DNA of 35,136 nt, from contig UQUJ01000027.1 of the NCBI GenBank assembly GCA_900544195.1, positions 1 through 35,136 on the forward strand, written 5' to 3'. Origin of the DNA: an uncultured Alistipes sp. (GTDB lineage Bacteria > Bacteroidota > Bacteroidia > Bacteroidales > UBA932). The notes beneath the pieces were generated by a model that saw only the letters and a program-made list of their open reading frames with translations, ran no database searches and had not been told where the DNA came from. Shown here piece after piece: positions 7,612-15,277 of the stretch. Position numbers and translations under genes: made by a program. Within the stretch, counting starts at the first letter, position 1; each line of letters opens with the position of its first letter.

Positions 7612-8937
7612 TTACTTCACCAGTCTCGTGGCGTTATTCCAAACCTCTTTCCTGTAGTAGAGATCCAGCAATGGCGTCCCCGCGCACGGCAGGTACATGC
7701 TGAAGCCGGAGTAGGCCTTGATGTCGTAATCCTCCAAAAACTGTCCGGTGGAGTTCTTGTAGATGACGCAGCCGTCAACGGCCTTGTCAAGGTCTTCGAG
7801 GTCGGCTTTTGAAGCCCCGCATTTCTCGAAGATGTCCACGAGGTCGTAGAAGTAGTGACGGCCCTGCCTGTAGTAGCCTTGGATGTCATCGACCGGAGCG
7901 TCGGCGAGTGCGTCGGAATATTCATTGATCATTCTGGCGCAGACACTTGCGAGATTGTCCAACCCGCTTGTCCTGACGAGGTTGACTGTCGAGGAGCGAT
8001 AGGCCCCGCTTTGCTTGTCGTACATCTCGAACGAGTCCTTGAAGAGTCCTTCGAGATCCGGAGTCTCCCTGTTCAGGAGGAACGATGTGATCTTTGTGTA
8101 GTTGAACATCCCGTCGCCCAGTACCTCCGCAGGAGAAAGGCCAAGATAGTCAGCCTTGTCCTTGAGTCCGTAGGCCACTTCAACCCCGCCGGAGAAACAC
8201 ATGTCGAAAAGCAGGTAGTCGAGATGGTAGGGAATCGCGTCGGCGAACTCGCTGACACTCATCTCGTGGCCGTAATAACTGCCCTTTATGTAGTCCTGTC
8301 CGATCGAGCGCGTCATACCGTAGAACGGATCGGTGTCGGGCAGATCTCCCTCCGGGACGGGAAGCCTTGGATGCCCAACGCTTTGAGCGGCGATGCCTTG
8401 CCTGGACGTGCCAACCTCTCCCTTATGGTCATCCTCGAATCTGGACGGGCTGTAATAGTAGCCGGCAGGAAGCCAACCGGATCCATGCGAAGAGAAGACA
8501 AGTCCATAACCCTTGGCCGGGAACTCGTCCTTGACATAGGTCAGCACCTGCCGCATGGTTGAGGATGAAGCCGCGATTGTCTCCGTGCCGAAAGTCTTCA
8601 ATGTGTCGGAGACAATCTTTCCGTTAGGTTTTTTGTAGATTCTACGCAGGTGTGACTCCACAGGGGTATAATCGAAGGCTCCCTTCGAGTACCTTGAATA
8701 GATCAGCACGACATCGCCGCTCTCTCTGGGAACATAACCTGCCGGAAGGCCTTTCTCCGTGCCGTCCATGTTGTTCTTGAGATAGGACGTAAGGTTGTTG
8801 ACCCCGCATTCGTAGAACAATAGCACTTTACGGTTCACGTTGACCGGCTCCTCTGGTTTTTCCTTGCAGCATCCAACCGTCGCGGACAGAAGCAGAACCG
8901 CGGCTACGGAACCGGTTATGACCTTTATGATATTCAT
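7612..8937 (-). CDS. Clostripain-like (family C11) cysteine peptidase lipoprotein
   Basis: 441 residues. The N-terminus has a lipoprotein signal: a charged start, a hydrophobic stretch LLLSATVG, then Cys-Cys at about 23-24, so it is probably lipid-anchored at the envelope. The peptidase domain shows the C11 catalytic pair: His in VFSSHGSGW and Cys in LLFDMCFSGGVEVAY. Family members cleave after Arg/Lys and some are secreted virulence or nutrient-processing enzymes in gut Bacteroidales; substrate here is unknown. It is transcribed divergently from the dipeptidyl peptidase III lipoprotein gene, which suggests linked peptide metabolism at the cell surface. A TAnnTTTG box lies 80 nt upstream. Confidence 0.88.
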   Translation of the reverse strand: MNIIKVITGSVAAVLLLSATVGCCKEKPEEPVNVNRKVLLFYECGVNNLTSYLKNNMDGTEKGLPAGYVPRESGDVVLIYSRYSKGAFDYTPVESHLRRIYKKPNGKIVSDTLKTFGTETIAASSSTMRQVLTYVKDEFPAKGYGLVFSSHGSGWLPAGYYYSPSRFEDDHKGEVGTSRQGIAAQSVGHPRLPVPEGDLPDTDPFYGMTRSIGQDYIKGSYYGHEMSVSEFADAIPYHLDYLLFDMCFSGGVEVAYGLKDKADYLGLSPAEVLGDGMFNYTKITSFLLNRETPDLEGLFKDSFEMYDKQSGAYRSSTVNLVRTSGLDNLASVCARMINEYSDALADAPVDDIQGYYRQGRHYFYDLVDIFEKCGASKADLEDLDKAVDGCVIYKNSTGQFLEDYDIKAYSGFSMYLPCAGTPLLDLYYRKEVWNNATRLVK

Positions 8938-8976
8938 AGTTTGTCTTTATTATTTGGTTTAAGTAATCCTTAAAAG

Positions 8977-8992
8977 TTTTTAACGCTTACTA
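8977..8992 (-). repeat. Shared 16-mer in the clostripain-gene leader
   Basis: TAGTAAGCGTTAAAAA on the minus strand, in the predicted leader of the clostripain-like gene, is repeated exactly at 35071-35086. Directly upstream (8993-9011) is a hairpin with stem GTGCCG/CGGCAC. Confidence 0.45.
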
Positions 8993-9016
8993 GTGCCGGA
9001 TTTGACGGCACAGACG

Positions 9017-9024
9017 CAAATATA
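9017..9024 (-). promoter_or_regulatory. -7 box of the clostripain-like gene
   Basis: TATATTTG on the minus strand matches TAnnTTTG perfectly. The leader would be about 75 nt long and includes the 8993-9011 hairpin and the shared 16-mer. No good -33 TTTG is seen. Confidence 0.5.
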
Positions 9025-9075
9025 AGGAAATTCCTGAATAATGGTTATATTTACAAGCCAAAAACAATTATTTTT

Positions 9076-11082
9076 ATGAAATCAGGAATAAAGATGATTC
9101 TCACAATCGGAGCGGCTGCCGCTCTCTGCTCTTGCTCGCAAGGGGAAAAGAAGACACAAGACACTGACTTCCATTACCTTCTGGACGAGTTCGCCGACCT
9201 CAAGGTAATCCGTTTCCGGGTTCCGGGATGGGACAACCTCAGTCTCAGGCAGAAGGAATATGCCTACCATCTTTCTGAGGCCGCCAAGCTGGGCCGCGAC
9301 ATCACCTGGGACCAGTACTGCAAGTGGAACCTCCCGATCCGGCACGTGGTCGAGGATATTCTCAATGAATATGAAGGTGACCGTGAATGCGCTGATTTCC
9401 AGAACTTCACCGTCTATGCCAAGAGGCTTTTCTTCGCCAACGGCATCCATCACCACTATTCCGAGGACAAGTTCTTCCCGGAGTGCCCGAAGGAATATTT
9501 CCAGAGCCTTATGGAGGCTGTCGGTGACGGGGAACAGGCCACTGAGCTGCTTGAGGTGATATATTCACCGGACATCTACCCTCAGCGCCGTTCCACTTCC
9601 AAGACAGGCGACATCGTGGAGCTTTCTGCAGTGAACTTCTACGATGGAGTGACCCGTGAGGAGGTCGATAAGTATTACAACTCGCGGATGGATCCGAACG
9701 ACAAGACCCCGATTTCCTACGGCCTTAACACAAAGGTCGTCAAGGAGAACGGCAAGGTTGTCGAGAAGCCTTGGAAGGTCGGCGGAATCTACGGTCCGGC
9801 TCTGGAGAAGATCTGCGCCGAGCTGGAGAAGGCCGCCGCTGTGGCCGAGACCGATCTTCAGAAAGAGGCGATAGGAAAGCTTGTGGAATACTACAAGACA
9901 GGCGATTTGAAGACTTGGGATGATTTCAACATTGACTGGGTTCAGGACACCGTCGGCACGATCGACTTCATCAACGGCTTCATCGAGGACTATGACGATC
10001 CGCTCGGACGCAAGGCCACATGGGAGGGCTATGTGAATATGAAGGATTCAGCGGCTTCCGCCCGTACGGAGGTCCTGAGCGCCAACGCGCAGTGGTTCGA
10101 GGACAATTCTCCGGTTGATCCGCGTTTCCGCAAGCCTCACGTCAAGGGCGTTTCCGCCAAGGTTGTGGACGGCATCACCCTCGCCGGAGCCACCTATCCT
10201 GCAACTCCGATCGGAATCAACCTTCCGAACGCCGACTGGATCAGACGTGACTACGGCTCCAAGTCCGTGACCATCGCCAACATCACCCACGCCTACGACT
10301 ATGCCGCCCAGGAGTCGCCTAAGAGCACACTGACCGAGTTCGCTTACGATCAGGCTGAGATTGACGCCTACAAGCAGTACGGTTCCTACACAGACGAGAT
10401 TCACACGGATCTTCATGAGTGCCTCGGCCACGGCTCCGGCCAGCTTCTTCCTGGCGTTTCGTCAACGGCTCTGGGCGAGTACCAGTCAACCCTTGAGGAG
10501 GCGCGCGCCGATCTGTTCGGCCTTTACTATATGGCTGACCCCAAGCTCGTTGAACTTGGCATCATGCCTAACGCCGAGGCCTACAAGCCGGCATATTCAA
10601 ACTACATCAGGAATGGTCTGTTCGTGCAGTTCACACGTGTCGAGCTCGGCAAGCAGAACACTGAGGCGCATATGCAGAACCGCAAGCTGATCGCCGAGTG
10701 GTGCTACGAGAAGGGCGCCGCACGCGGAATCATCGAGAAGAAGATGCGTGACGGAAAGACTTACTTCGTGGTGAATGACTACGAGGCTCTCCGCGGTCTG
10801 TTCGCCGAGCTTCTCGCCGAGATCCAGAGAATCAAGTCCGAGGGCGACTACGCCGCCGGTAAGAATCTCGTGGAGACCTACGCGGTCAACATCGACCCGC
10901 AGCTTCACAAGGAGGTTCTGGAGAGGTATGCCGCACTGAATCTCAAGCCTTACGGCGGATTCGTCAACCCGGACATCGTGCCTGTCGAGAAGGGCGGCAA
11001 GGTCGTTGACTACAAGATCGAATACGTGGACAACTACCTCCGGCAGCAGCTTGACTACGGCAAGAAGTACCGTACTCTTTAA
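9076..11082 (+). CDS. Dipeptidyl peptidase III (M49) lipoprotein
   Basis: 668 residues. M49 metallopeptidases remove dipeptides from the N-terminus of short peptides. The zinc site is H447-E-C-L-G-H452, the HExxGH motif in the cysteine-containing form known from Bacteroides thetaiotaomicron, with the third ligand in EEARAD (Glu474/475). The N-terminus (KMILTIGAAAALCSCSQ) is a lipoprotein signal with cysteine at about residue 19 or 21, so the enzyme is likely at the envelope rather than cytosolic. The start ATG is preceded by an AT-rich stretch with TATATTTA as an imperfect -7 box. The stop codon TAA directly abuts the GTG of the next gene. Confidence 0.92.
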   Translation: MKSGIKMILTIGAAAALCSCSQGEKKTQDTDFHYLLDEFADLKVIRFRVPGWDNLSLRQKEYAYHLSEAAKLGRDITWDQYCKWNLPIRHVVEDILNEYEGDRECADFQNFTVYAKRLFFANGIHHHYSEDKFFPECPKEYFQSLMEAVGDGEQATELLEVIYSPDIYPQRRSTSKTGDIVELSAVNFYDGVTREEVDKYYNSRMDPNDKTPISYGLNTKVVKENGKVVEKPWKVGGIYGPALEKICAELEKAAAVAETDLQKEAIGKLVEYYKTGDLKTWDDFNIDWVQDTVGTIDFINGFIEDYDDPLGRKATWEGYVNMKDSAASARTEVLSANAQWFEDNSPVDPRFRKPHVKGVSAKVVDGITLAGATYPATPIGINLPNADWIRRDYGSKSVTIANITHAYDYAAQESPKSTLTEFAYDQAEIDAYKQYGSYTDEIHTDLHECLGHGSGQLLPGVSSTALGEYQSTLEEARADLFGLYYMADPKLVELGIMPNAEAYKPAYSNYIRNGLFVQFTRVELGKQNTEAHMQNRKLIAEWCYEKGAARGIIEKKMRDGKTYFVVNDYEALRGLFAELLAEIQRIKSEGDYAAGKNLVETYAVNIDPQLHKEVLERYAALNLKPYGGFVNPDIVPVEKGGKVVDYKIEYVDNYLRQQLDYGKKYRTL

Positions 11083-11958
11083 GTGAATCTGGCAGAAAGA
11101 ATATTACAGGACTACGCTTCCTACCTGAAGATCGAGCGTGCGATGTCACCCAACACGGTGGCATCGTACTCTTCTGATGTCAGGGAATTCTTCTCTGTCG
11201 TGACCACCGCTCCGTCAGATGTTGCGACACAGGAAATTCTGGACTACCTTTCTTCCCGTGAAGACCTTTCGAAGCGTTCCCAGTCCCGTTTCCTGAGTTC
11301 GCTTCGTTCCTTTTTCGACTGGTGTGTCATGGAAGGGGAGCGCAAGGAGAACCCCTGTGATCCGATAGATTCTCCGAAGATGGGGCGCTATCTTCCCGCA
11401 GTGCTGTCGGTAGAGGAGGTCGGTGCGATCATGGATTCTGTGGACCTTTCGTCATGGACCGGCAAGCGCGACCGTGCGATCCTGGAGGTCCTCTATGGCT
11501 GTGGTCTCCGTGTCTCCGAGGCCGTTGGCCTGCGAATATCCTGTGTCTATCTTGACGAGTCCTTCGTGCGGGTCATCGGCAAAGGTAACAAGGAGCGCAT
11601 TGTCCCTATGGGGGATATGGCTGCCACCGCTGTCCGGAATTATCTGGTTGCCAGGCCGGATCCGGCATCCCCTGAATTCGATGACACCTTGTTCATGAAC
11701 CGCTTCGGCAAGTCCCTCAGCCGTGTCTCGATGTTCACCATCGTAAAGCGTCAAGCCATGCTCGCCGGCATCCACAAGGAGATTTCTCCGCACACTTTCC
11801 GGCACTCTTTCGCCACCCACCTCATCGAGAATGGCGCCGACCTCCGTGTGGTTCAAGACATGCTCGGCCACGAGGACATCACCACCACTGAGATCTACAC
11901 TCACATCGACACCACCACTTGGCAGCGGTCCGTCCTCTCCCATCACCCTCGCCGTTGA
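11083..11958 (+). CDS. Xer-type tyrosine recombinase
   Basis: 291 residues, the size of XerC/XerD. An N-terminal SAM-like core-binding domain (about 1-90) is followed by the catalytic domain with Arg143 (GCGLRVSEA), His237-x-x-Arg240 (HTFRH), His263 (LGHED) and the nucleophile Tyr272 (EIYTHID). These enzymes resolve chromosome dimers at dif with FtsK, although Bacteroidales also encode several paralogues with other tasks; I cannot tell XerC from XerD by eye. The start is a GTG immediately after the TAA of the upstream peptidase gene (no intervening base), so translation is presumably coupled. A group of hairpin repeats follows the stop codon. Confidence 0.9.
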   Translation: MNLAERILQDYASYLKIERAMSPNTVASYSSDVREFFSVVTTAPSDVATQEILDYLSSREDLSKRSQSRFLSSLRSFFDWCVMEGERKENPCDPIDSPKMGRYLPAVLSVEEVGAIMDSVDLSSWTGKRDRAILEVLYGCGLRVSEAVGLRISCVYLDESFVRVIGKGNKERIVPMGDMAATAVRNYLVARPDPASPEFDDTLFMNRFGKSLSRVSMFTIVKRQAMLAGIHKEISPHTFRHSFATHLIENGADLRVVQDMLGHEDITTTEIYTHIDTTTWQRSVLSHHPRR

Positions 11959-11966
11959 CTGTCCTC

Positions 11967-12289
11967 TCCATTCCGACAACGCTTTACTCCCGGAGCGTTG
12001 CCCGGGAACTCATCTTTTAGAAATAATGCTTGGCGGCAGGGGAAAAAAGGCAAATGGCAAATTTTGCACGTTACCAAAATTTGCCATTTGATTTTTCCCC
12101 TGCCGTTCGTTAAGTTAACACGTACTTTTGTGGGGACTTGATACCTTTCCGACGACGCTTTGCTCCCGGAACGTTCTCGAAGAGTGCTTCGTATCCCTCT
12201 CCGGCGACGTTTTCCCATCTAAGCGTTCCCCGAGAGTGTCCAATGTCCCTCTTGGGCGACGCTTTACTCTAAAATCGTTGCCCAAGAGT
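11967..12289. repeat. Four-copy hairpin repeat, interrupted
   Basis: Four related ~40-bp imperfect inverted repeats lie at about 11967-12010, 12149-12186, 12197-12238 and 12249-12288. They share CCGACGACGCTTT on the left arm and CGTT followed by CCCGAGAGTG-like sequence on the right arm. In the last copy 13 bp can pair (CTCTTGGGCGACG with CGTTGCCCAAGAG, one G-T) around a 14-nt loop. Copies 2-4 are spaced about 50 bp apart. Copy 1 is separated from them by a segment containing a long hairpin. The 337-bp stretch between the recombinase and the HHH gene contains no protein-coding gene that I can support. TACTTTTG at 12123-12130 (+) matches a -7 box and could start a short transcript through copies 2-4. 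Confidence 0.6.
12034..12105. terminator. Long near-perfect hairpin
   Basis: A 33-nt left arm and a 31-nt right arm are complementary except for one 2-4 nt bulge around an 8-nt loop. The stem contains CGGCAGGGG, an A-run and GGCAAATGGCAAATTTTG. Its A/T tracts flanking G/C blocks resemble the tpiA terminator, so it may end the peptidase-recombinase transcript. It is unusually long for a terminator and could also be a MITE-like element. Confidence 0.6.
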
Positions 12290-12295
12290 GCGGGA

Positions 12296-13441
12296 CTATG
12301 GCTTGGCGATGCGGCAACGGGCTAGTTTGGAGGCTTTGTCAGGATCGAGGATGCCGGCTTTTTGGAGGTTGGAGACGGTCCATTCGGATTTCGGGGAGTT
12401 TTCTTTGAATATGACAATGCTCCGCGCGGCGCGTTTCCCGATGTAGGGGTGCGAGGCGAGGTCTTTCTCAGGAAATGCCCACAATGAATATGGTGGTGTG
12501 GCCACAGTGTCTAACTTGATGAGATCCTTGAGGTTGTCGAACTTCTCCTGGTCGAAGTGCCAGATGTCCATGAGCTGCTCGGGGTAGGAATATCCTCCCA
12601 GCTCCTTCCGGTAGGAGACCATCTTCCCGGCGAAGAACTTACCGATGCCGGGGAGCGACATAAATGTCACCGAGTCAGCAGAGTTGATGTCAATTTTGGG
12701 AATATCAATGTACCTCTCAAGCCGACGGAACACGGAATCCTCCACGACGTATGATTTTGCGAAGTCACTTTTGCGGCGGAACCGGCCTCCCTTTTGCCGG
12801 TAATTGTCAATGGATTGTGCCTGCTTCCGGGTGAATCCCAGGCGCATCAGGTCGTCAATGCTCACCGTGTTCGGATCGAAGCGGAAACTTTCATATTTTC
12901 TTGGAGTGTAGTTTCTCCTGATCTGCTCGGCCTGAGGAGAGTGCTCCGAGTTCCTGCGGAATGAGTTGCTGACCGAACCGCTTCCCTTTTTGTACACCAA
13001 AGCCTTGTTTTCTGTACCAAATGTCTTTCCGGATGTGTTTGGTACACCAGAAGGCTTTTTCCTGTACGGTGATGCCGCTTCGGCAGGCCCAGCGACCGGA
13101 GAACGATTGCCGGCCCGATCAGTCGCTGAGCCTGTGGTTTGACAGGGCTCACCAAACATCGAAGCGTCCGGAGTATGGTTGTCGGACTGGGTGGTCGCTG
13201 AGCTTGTCGAAGCGACTGGCCTTTCGTTAGCCGTTACGCCGACTGCCTGGCTGGCATTTTCGGAAGCGTAAACGAACACGGTGTCCGGCTCGTCATGATT
13301 GGCGATGATCCGTGCGACCGAGGCCTTGTGGATGAACAGGGCCGCCTGGTAACCGACAATGAGAAACAGCAGGGCCACCGCCCCGACGACGAACGAAGCG
13401 GACGGCCTCTTGCTGTCCTTGGAGGAGTTGAAGTCTTTCAT
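12296..13441 (-). CDS. ComEA-like helix-hairpin-helix membrane protein
   Basis: 381 residues from the ATG at 13441 (MKDFNSSKDSK). A 66-nt open extension upstream lacks family features. Layout: a transmembrane helix (about 17-40), a low-complexity Ser/Thr/Pro linker (about 60-150) that contains REP-derived sequence, then repeated ComEA-type helix-hairpin-helix units (about 180-381) including SIDDLMRLGFTRKQAQSIDNYR, DINSADSVTFMSLPGIGKFFAGKMVSYR and KDLASHPYIGKRAARSIVIFKE. HHH units bind DNA backbones; ComEA is the DNA receptor in natural transformation. Many Bacteroidota carry such a protein without demonstrated competence, so the role is uncertain. It lies downstream of rsmI on the same strand. 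Confidence 0.8.
   Translation of the reverse strand: MKDFNSSKDSKRPSASFVVGAVALLFLIVGYQAALFIHKASVARIIANHDEPDTVFVYASENASQAVGVTANERPVASTSSATTQSDNHTPDASMFGEPCQTTGSATDRAGNRSPVAGPAEAASPYRKKPSGVPNTSGKTFGTENKALVYKKGSGSVSNSFRRNSEHSPQAEQIRRNYTPRKYESFRFDPNTVSIDDLMRLGFTRKQAQSIDNYRQKGGRFRRKSDFAKSYVVEDSVFRRLERYIDIPKIDINSADSVTFMSLPGIGKFFAGKMVSYRKELGGYSYPEQLMDIWHFDQEKFDNLKDLIKLDTVATPPYSLWAFPEKDLASHPYIGKRAARSIVIFKENSPKSEWTVSNLQKAGILDPDKASKLARCRIAKP
13078..13212. repeat. REP-like cluster B, inside the HHH gene
   Basis: A degenerate forward copy (13078-13092, CTTCGGCAGGCCCAG), a partial reverse copy (from 13126, CTGAGCCTGTGGTTT) and a perfect reverse copy (13198-13212, CTGAGCTTGTCGAAG) lie within the coding sequence. 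They encode part of the low-complexity linker without breaking the frame. Confidence 0.6.
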
Positions 13442-13534
13442 GAGTTTTTTTATGTCATTGTTTAGTGGAAATGAAGTACATGTGGTAATACGGGACTGGT
13501 CATGCACCGAAAGTCACACTGACATATTCAAAGT

Positions 13535-14245
13535 CTATTCTTCCGTTTCGGACTTCCGCCTTTTCTTTTCAGATGGCGCCCCGGCGACGACTATTACTAT
13601 CTCACCCTTGGGCTCATGTTCCTTGTACCAGGCGGACACTTCCACAAGCGTTCCGCGTTTGTGTTCCTCGTGGATCTTTGAGATCTCGCGCGCCACGGAG
13701 CACTCGCGCTCCGGTCCGAAATATTCAATGAACTGGTCGAGGGTTTTGACGAGTCTGTAAGGAGACTCGTAGAAGATCATGGTCCGCTGTTCCTCCGCGA
13801 GGGTTTTCAGCAGTGTCTGGCGACCTTTTTTCACCGGTAGGAAGCCCTCGAAGCAGAAGCGGTCGCAGGGCAGACCGGAGGAGACTATCGCCGGGATGCA
13901 GGCCGTGGCTCCGGGAAGTGTCTGCACCTCAATCCCTTCGGCGGCGCATGTTCGGGCGAGAAGGAATCCGGGGTCGGATATTCCCGGAGTACCGGCGTCG
14001 CTGATCAGCGCGACATTCAGTCCGCCCAGAATCCGTTCCTTGATCATCTCGGCTGTCTGGTGTTCGTTGAACTTGTGGTGCGACTGGAGTTTGCCGTGGA
14101 TGTCATAGCGATGGAGCAGGACACTGCTGGTCCTCGTGTCTTCCGCAAGGATCAGATCCGCGTCTTTCAGCACCTGTACGGCCCGGAAGGTCATGTCATC
14201 CAGATTTCCGACAGGAGTAGGTACTATATAGAGGATTCCAGGCAT
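13535..14245 (-). CDS. rsmI: 16S rRNA (cytidine-1402 2'-O)-methyltransferase
   Basis: 236 residues. RsmI uses S-adenosylmethionine to 2'-O-methylate C1402 in the decoding centre of 16S rRNA. The N-terminal LYIVPTPVGNLDDMTFRAVQVLKDADLILAEDTRTS is the family's tetrapyrrole-methylase-fold signature. LISDAGTPGISDPGF and the following PGATACIPAIVSSGLPCDRFCFEGFLP are also diagnostic. The C-terminus is Lys/Arg/Glu-rich (about 225-236) and replaces part of the C-terminal extension found in proteobacterial versions. It lies in a minus-strand run between an acidic hypothetical protein and the HHH protein. Confidence 0.95.
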   Translation of the reverse strand: MPGILYIVPTPVGNLDDMTFRAVQVLKDADLILAEDTRTSSVLLHRYDIHGKLQSHHKFNEHQTAEMIKERILGGLNVALISDAGTPGISDPGFLLARTCAAEGIEVQTLPGATACIPAIVSSGLPCDRFCFEGFLPVKKGRQTLLKTLAEEQRTMIFYESPYRLVKTLDQFIEYFGPERECSVAREISKIHEEHKRGTLVEVSAWYKEHEPKGEIVIVVAGAPSEKKRRKSETEE

Positions 14246-14308
14246 GGTCTGTTATTGATGTTATCGGGTTTACTGCCAATTTGATACGGCGTTCCCTTAC
14301 GTGAAATT

Positions 14309-15178
14309 CTAACGAAGTTTTCTGCGGACGGCCATCATCAGCCTGTAAACAGGTTCAGAATTCATGTCCCAGTCAGGGAAGTTTGTCCGGATGTAGGAGA
14401 TGGCCTCGTCAAGGGTGGTCATGCCGTTGAACGCGCTGATTGTGTTCTGGAAGAGAATAGGGTCTTCCTTGAACAGGACGTTGATCAGCAGGACCCTGTC
14501 GTTGAGGGAGATGGCACTGATGACGTTCTTCACTTGGGAGCCTGGGCGGTCTGTTCTCCATGCCTGCTTCTCGGCCATGACATCCATGACCGCTGTTTCC
14601 GGTTTCTGGCTGTCGAGGATGGATGCCTTTGGTCTGGGGGCAGGTTCTGTTTTTTGCGTCGTTTCTGATTCAGGAGCCGGGACGATCACGATCTCTGGCT
14701 CGATGTCGAGCGTTGGTTCCGGAACAGGCTCAGGAATCGTTGATGGCTCGTCCATCGGGAGGTCATCACCGGACGGGAGGTCATCGTCCGGTTGAATGAC
14801 AGGTGCTTCCGGTGTGGTGGCCACTTCGGTGGGGATGGGCACTTCGACAGGCTCAGTGACCGGAGATGTTGGCTCAGAGACTGGAATATCCTCGGTCGCC
14901 GAGCCTGCTGAAGCGACAGTGTACTCAGCCGCGGGATCTTCAACGATAGGTGGAATATTTATGTCCGGGATGTCTATTTCGATTGGAATCTCATCTTTGA
15001 TGTCCAAAGCTTCGACGGACTCGGAGACAGGAGTTTCTGTCGGCCCGGCGGTCACCTCGGCAGCCTCAGTGGCCTCACCAAGCCTACGCACCTCATTCTC
15101 AAGAGCCTCGAGCTCCACCTTTATGTTGTTTATCCTTTCCAGTAGTGCGGAAAGCCTTTGTTCGTCGATGTTTCCCAT
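14309..15178 (-). CDS. Acidic Pro/Glu-rich hypothetical protein of the tdk neighbourhood
   Basis: 289 residues, function unknown. Three parts are visible: an N-terminal helix with a leucine/glutamate heptad pattern (about 5-38, probable coiled coil), a long low-complexity acidic linker rich in Pro, Glu, Thr and Ser (about 40-195), and a compact C-terminal domain of about 75 residues (VKNVISAISLNDRVLLINVLFKE onward). I recall proteins with this C-terminal domain as conserved in Bacteroidales next to thymidine kinase. There is no signal peptide or membrane helix. The linker includes two REP-derived segments (residues about 84-114). It is divergent from tdk with only about 100 bp between start codons and is followed by rsmI after 63 bp. 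Confidence 0.75.
   Translation of the reverse strand: MGNIDEQRLSALLERINNIKVELEALENEVRRLGEATEAAEVTAGPTETPVSESVEALDIKDEIPIEIDIPDINIPPIVEDPAAEYTVASAGSATEDIPVSEPTSPVTEPVEVPIPTEVATTPEAPVIQPDDDLPSGDDLPMDEPSTIPEPVPEPTLDIEPEIVIVPAPESETTQKTEPAPRPKASILDSQKPETAVMDVMAEKQAWRTDRPGSQVKNVISAISLNDRVLLINVLFKEDPILFQNTISAFNGMTTLDEAISYIRTNFPDWDMNSEPVYRLMMAVRRKLR
14842..14913. repeat. REP-like cluster C, inside the acidic protein gene
   Basis: CTTCGACAGGCTCAG at 14842-14856 and the inverted, slightly degenerate CCGAGCCTGCTGAAG at 14899-14913 form an opposed pair within the coding sequence. They are read as Glu-Pro-Val-Glu-Val and Ala-Glu-Pro-Ala-Glu-Ala-like stretches of the linker. Confidence 0.6.
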
Positions 15179-15188
15179 AAAAAAATGC

Positions 15189-15196
15189 TATCTTTG
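15189..15196 (+). promoter_or_regulatory. -7 box of the tdk promoter
   Basis: TATCTTTG matches TAnnTTTG, 82 nt before the chosen tdk start. It lies 11 nt outside the start codon of the divergent gene. No well-spaced -33 TTTG is seen. Confidence 0.5.
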
Positions 15197-15277
15197 CCTG
15201 ACAAACCGGAAGTGCGGAAACCACGCCGCGCCACAAGGTTTGCGAGTGTTATTGATTATTCCAACAAATCTAACGAA

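Noticed and set aside
11967..12289. CRISPR array or integron attC sites beside the recombinase
   Set aside because: The repeats are palindromic and diverged, with irregular spacing and no unique spacers of fixed length. The arms lack the GTTRRRY core of attC, and the recombinase has an ordinary Xer layout.
13013..13046. 9-bp inverted repeat TGTACCAAA/TTTGGTACA as an operator
   Set aside because: It lies within the low-complexity coding linker of the HHH protein and far from any gene start.
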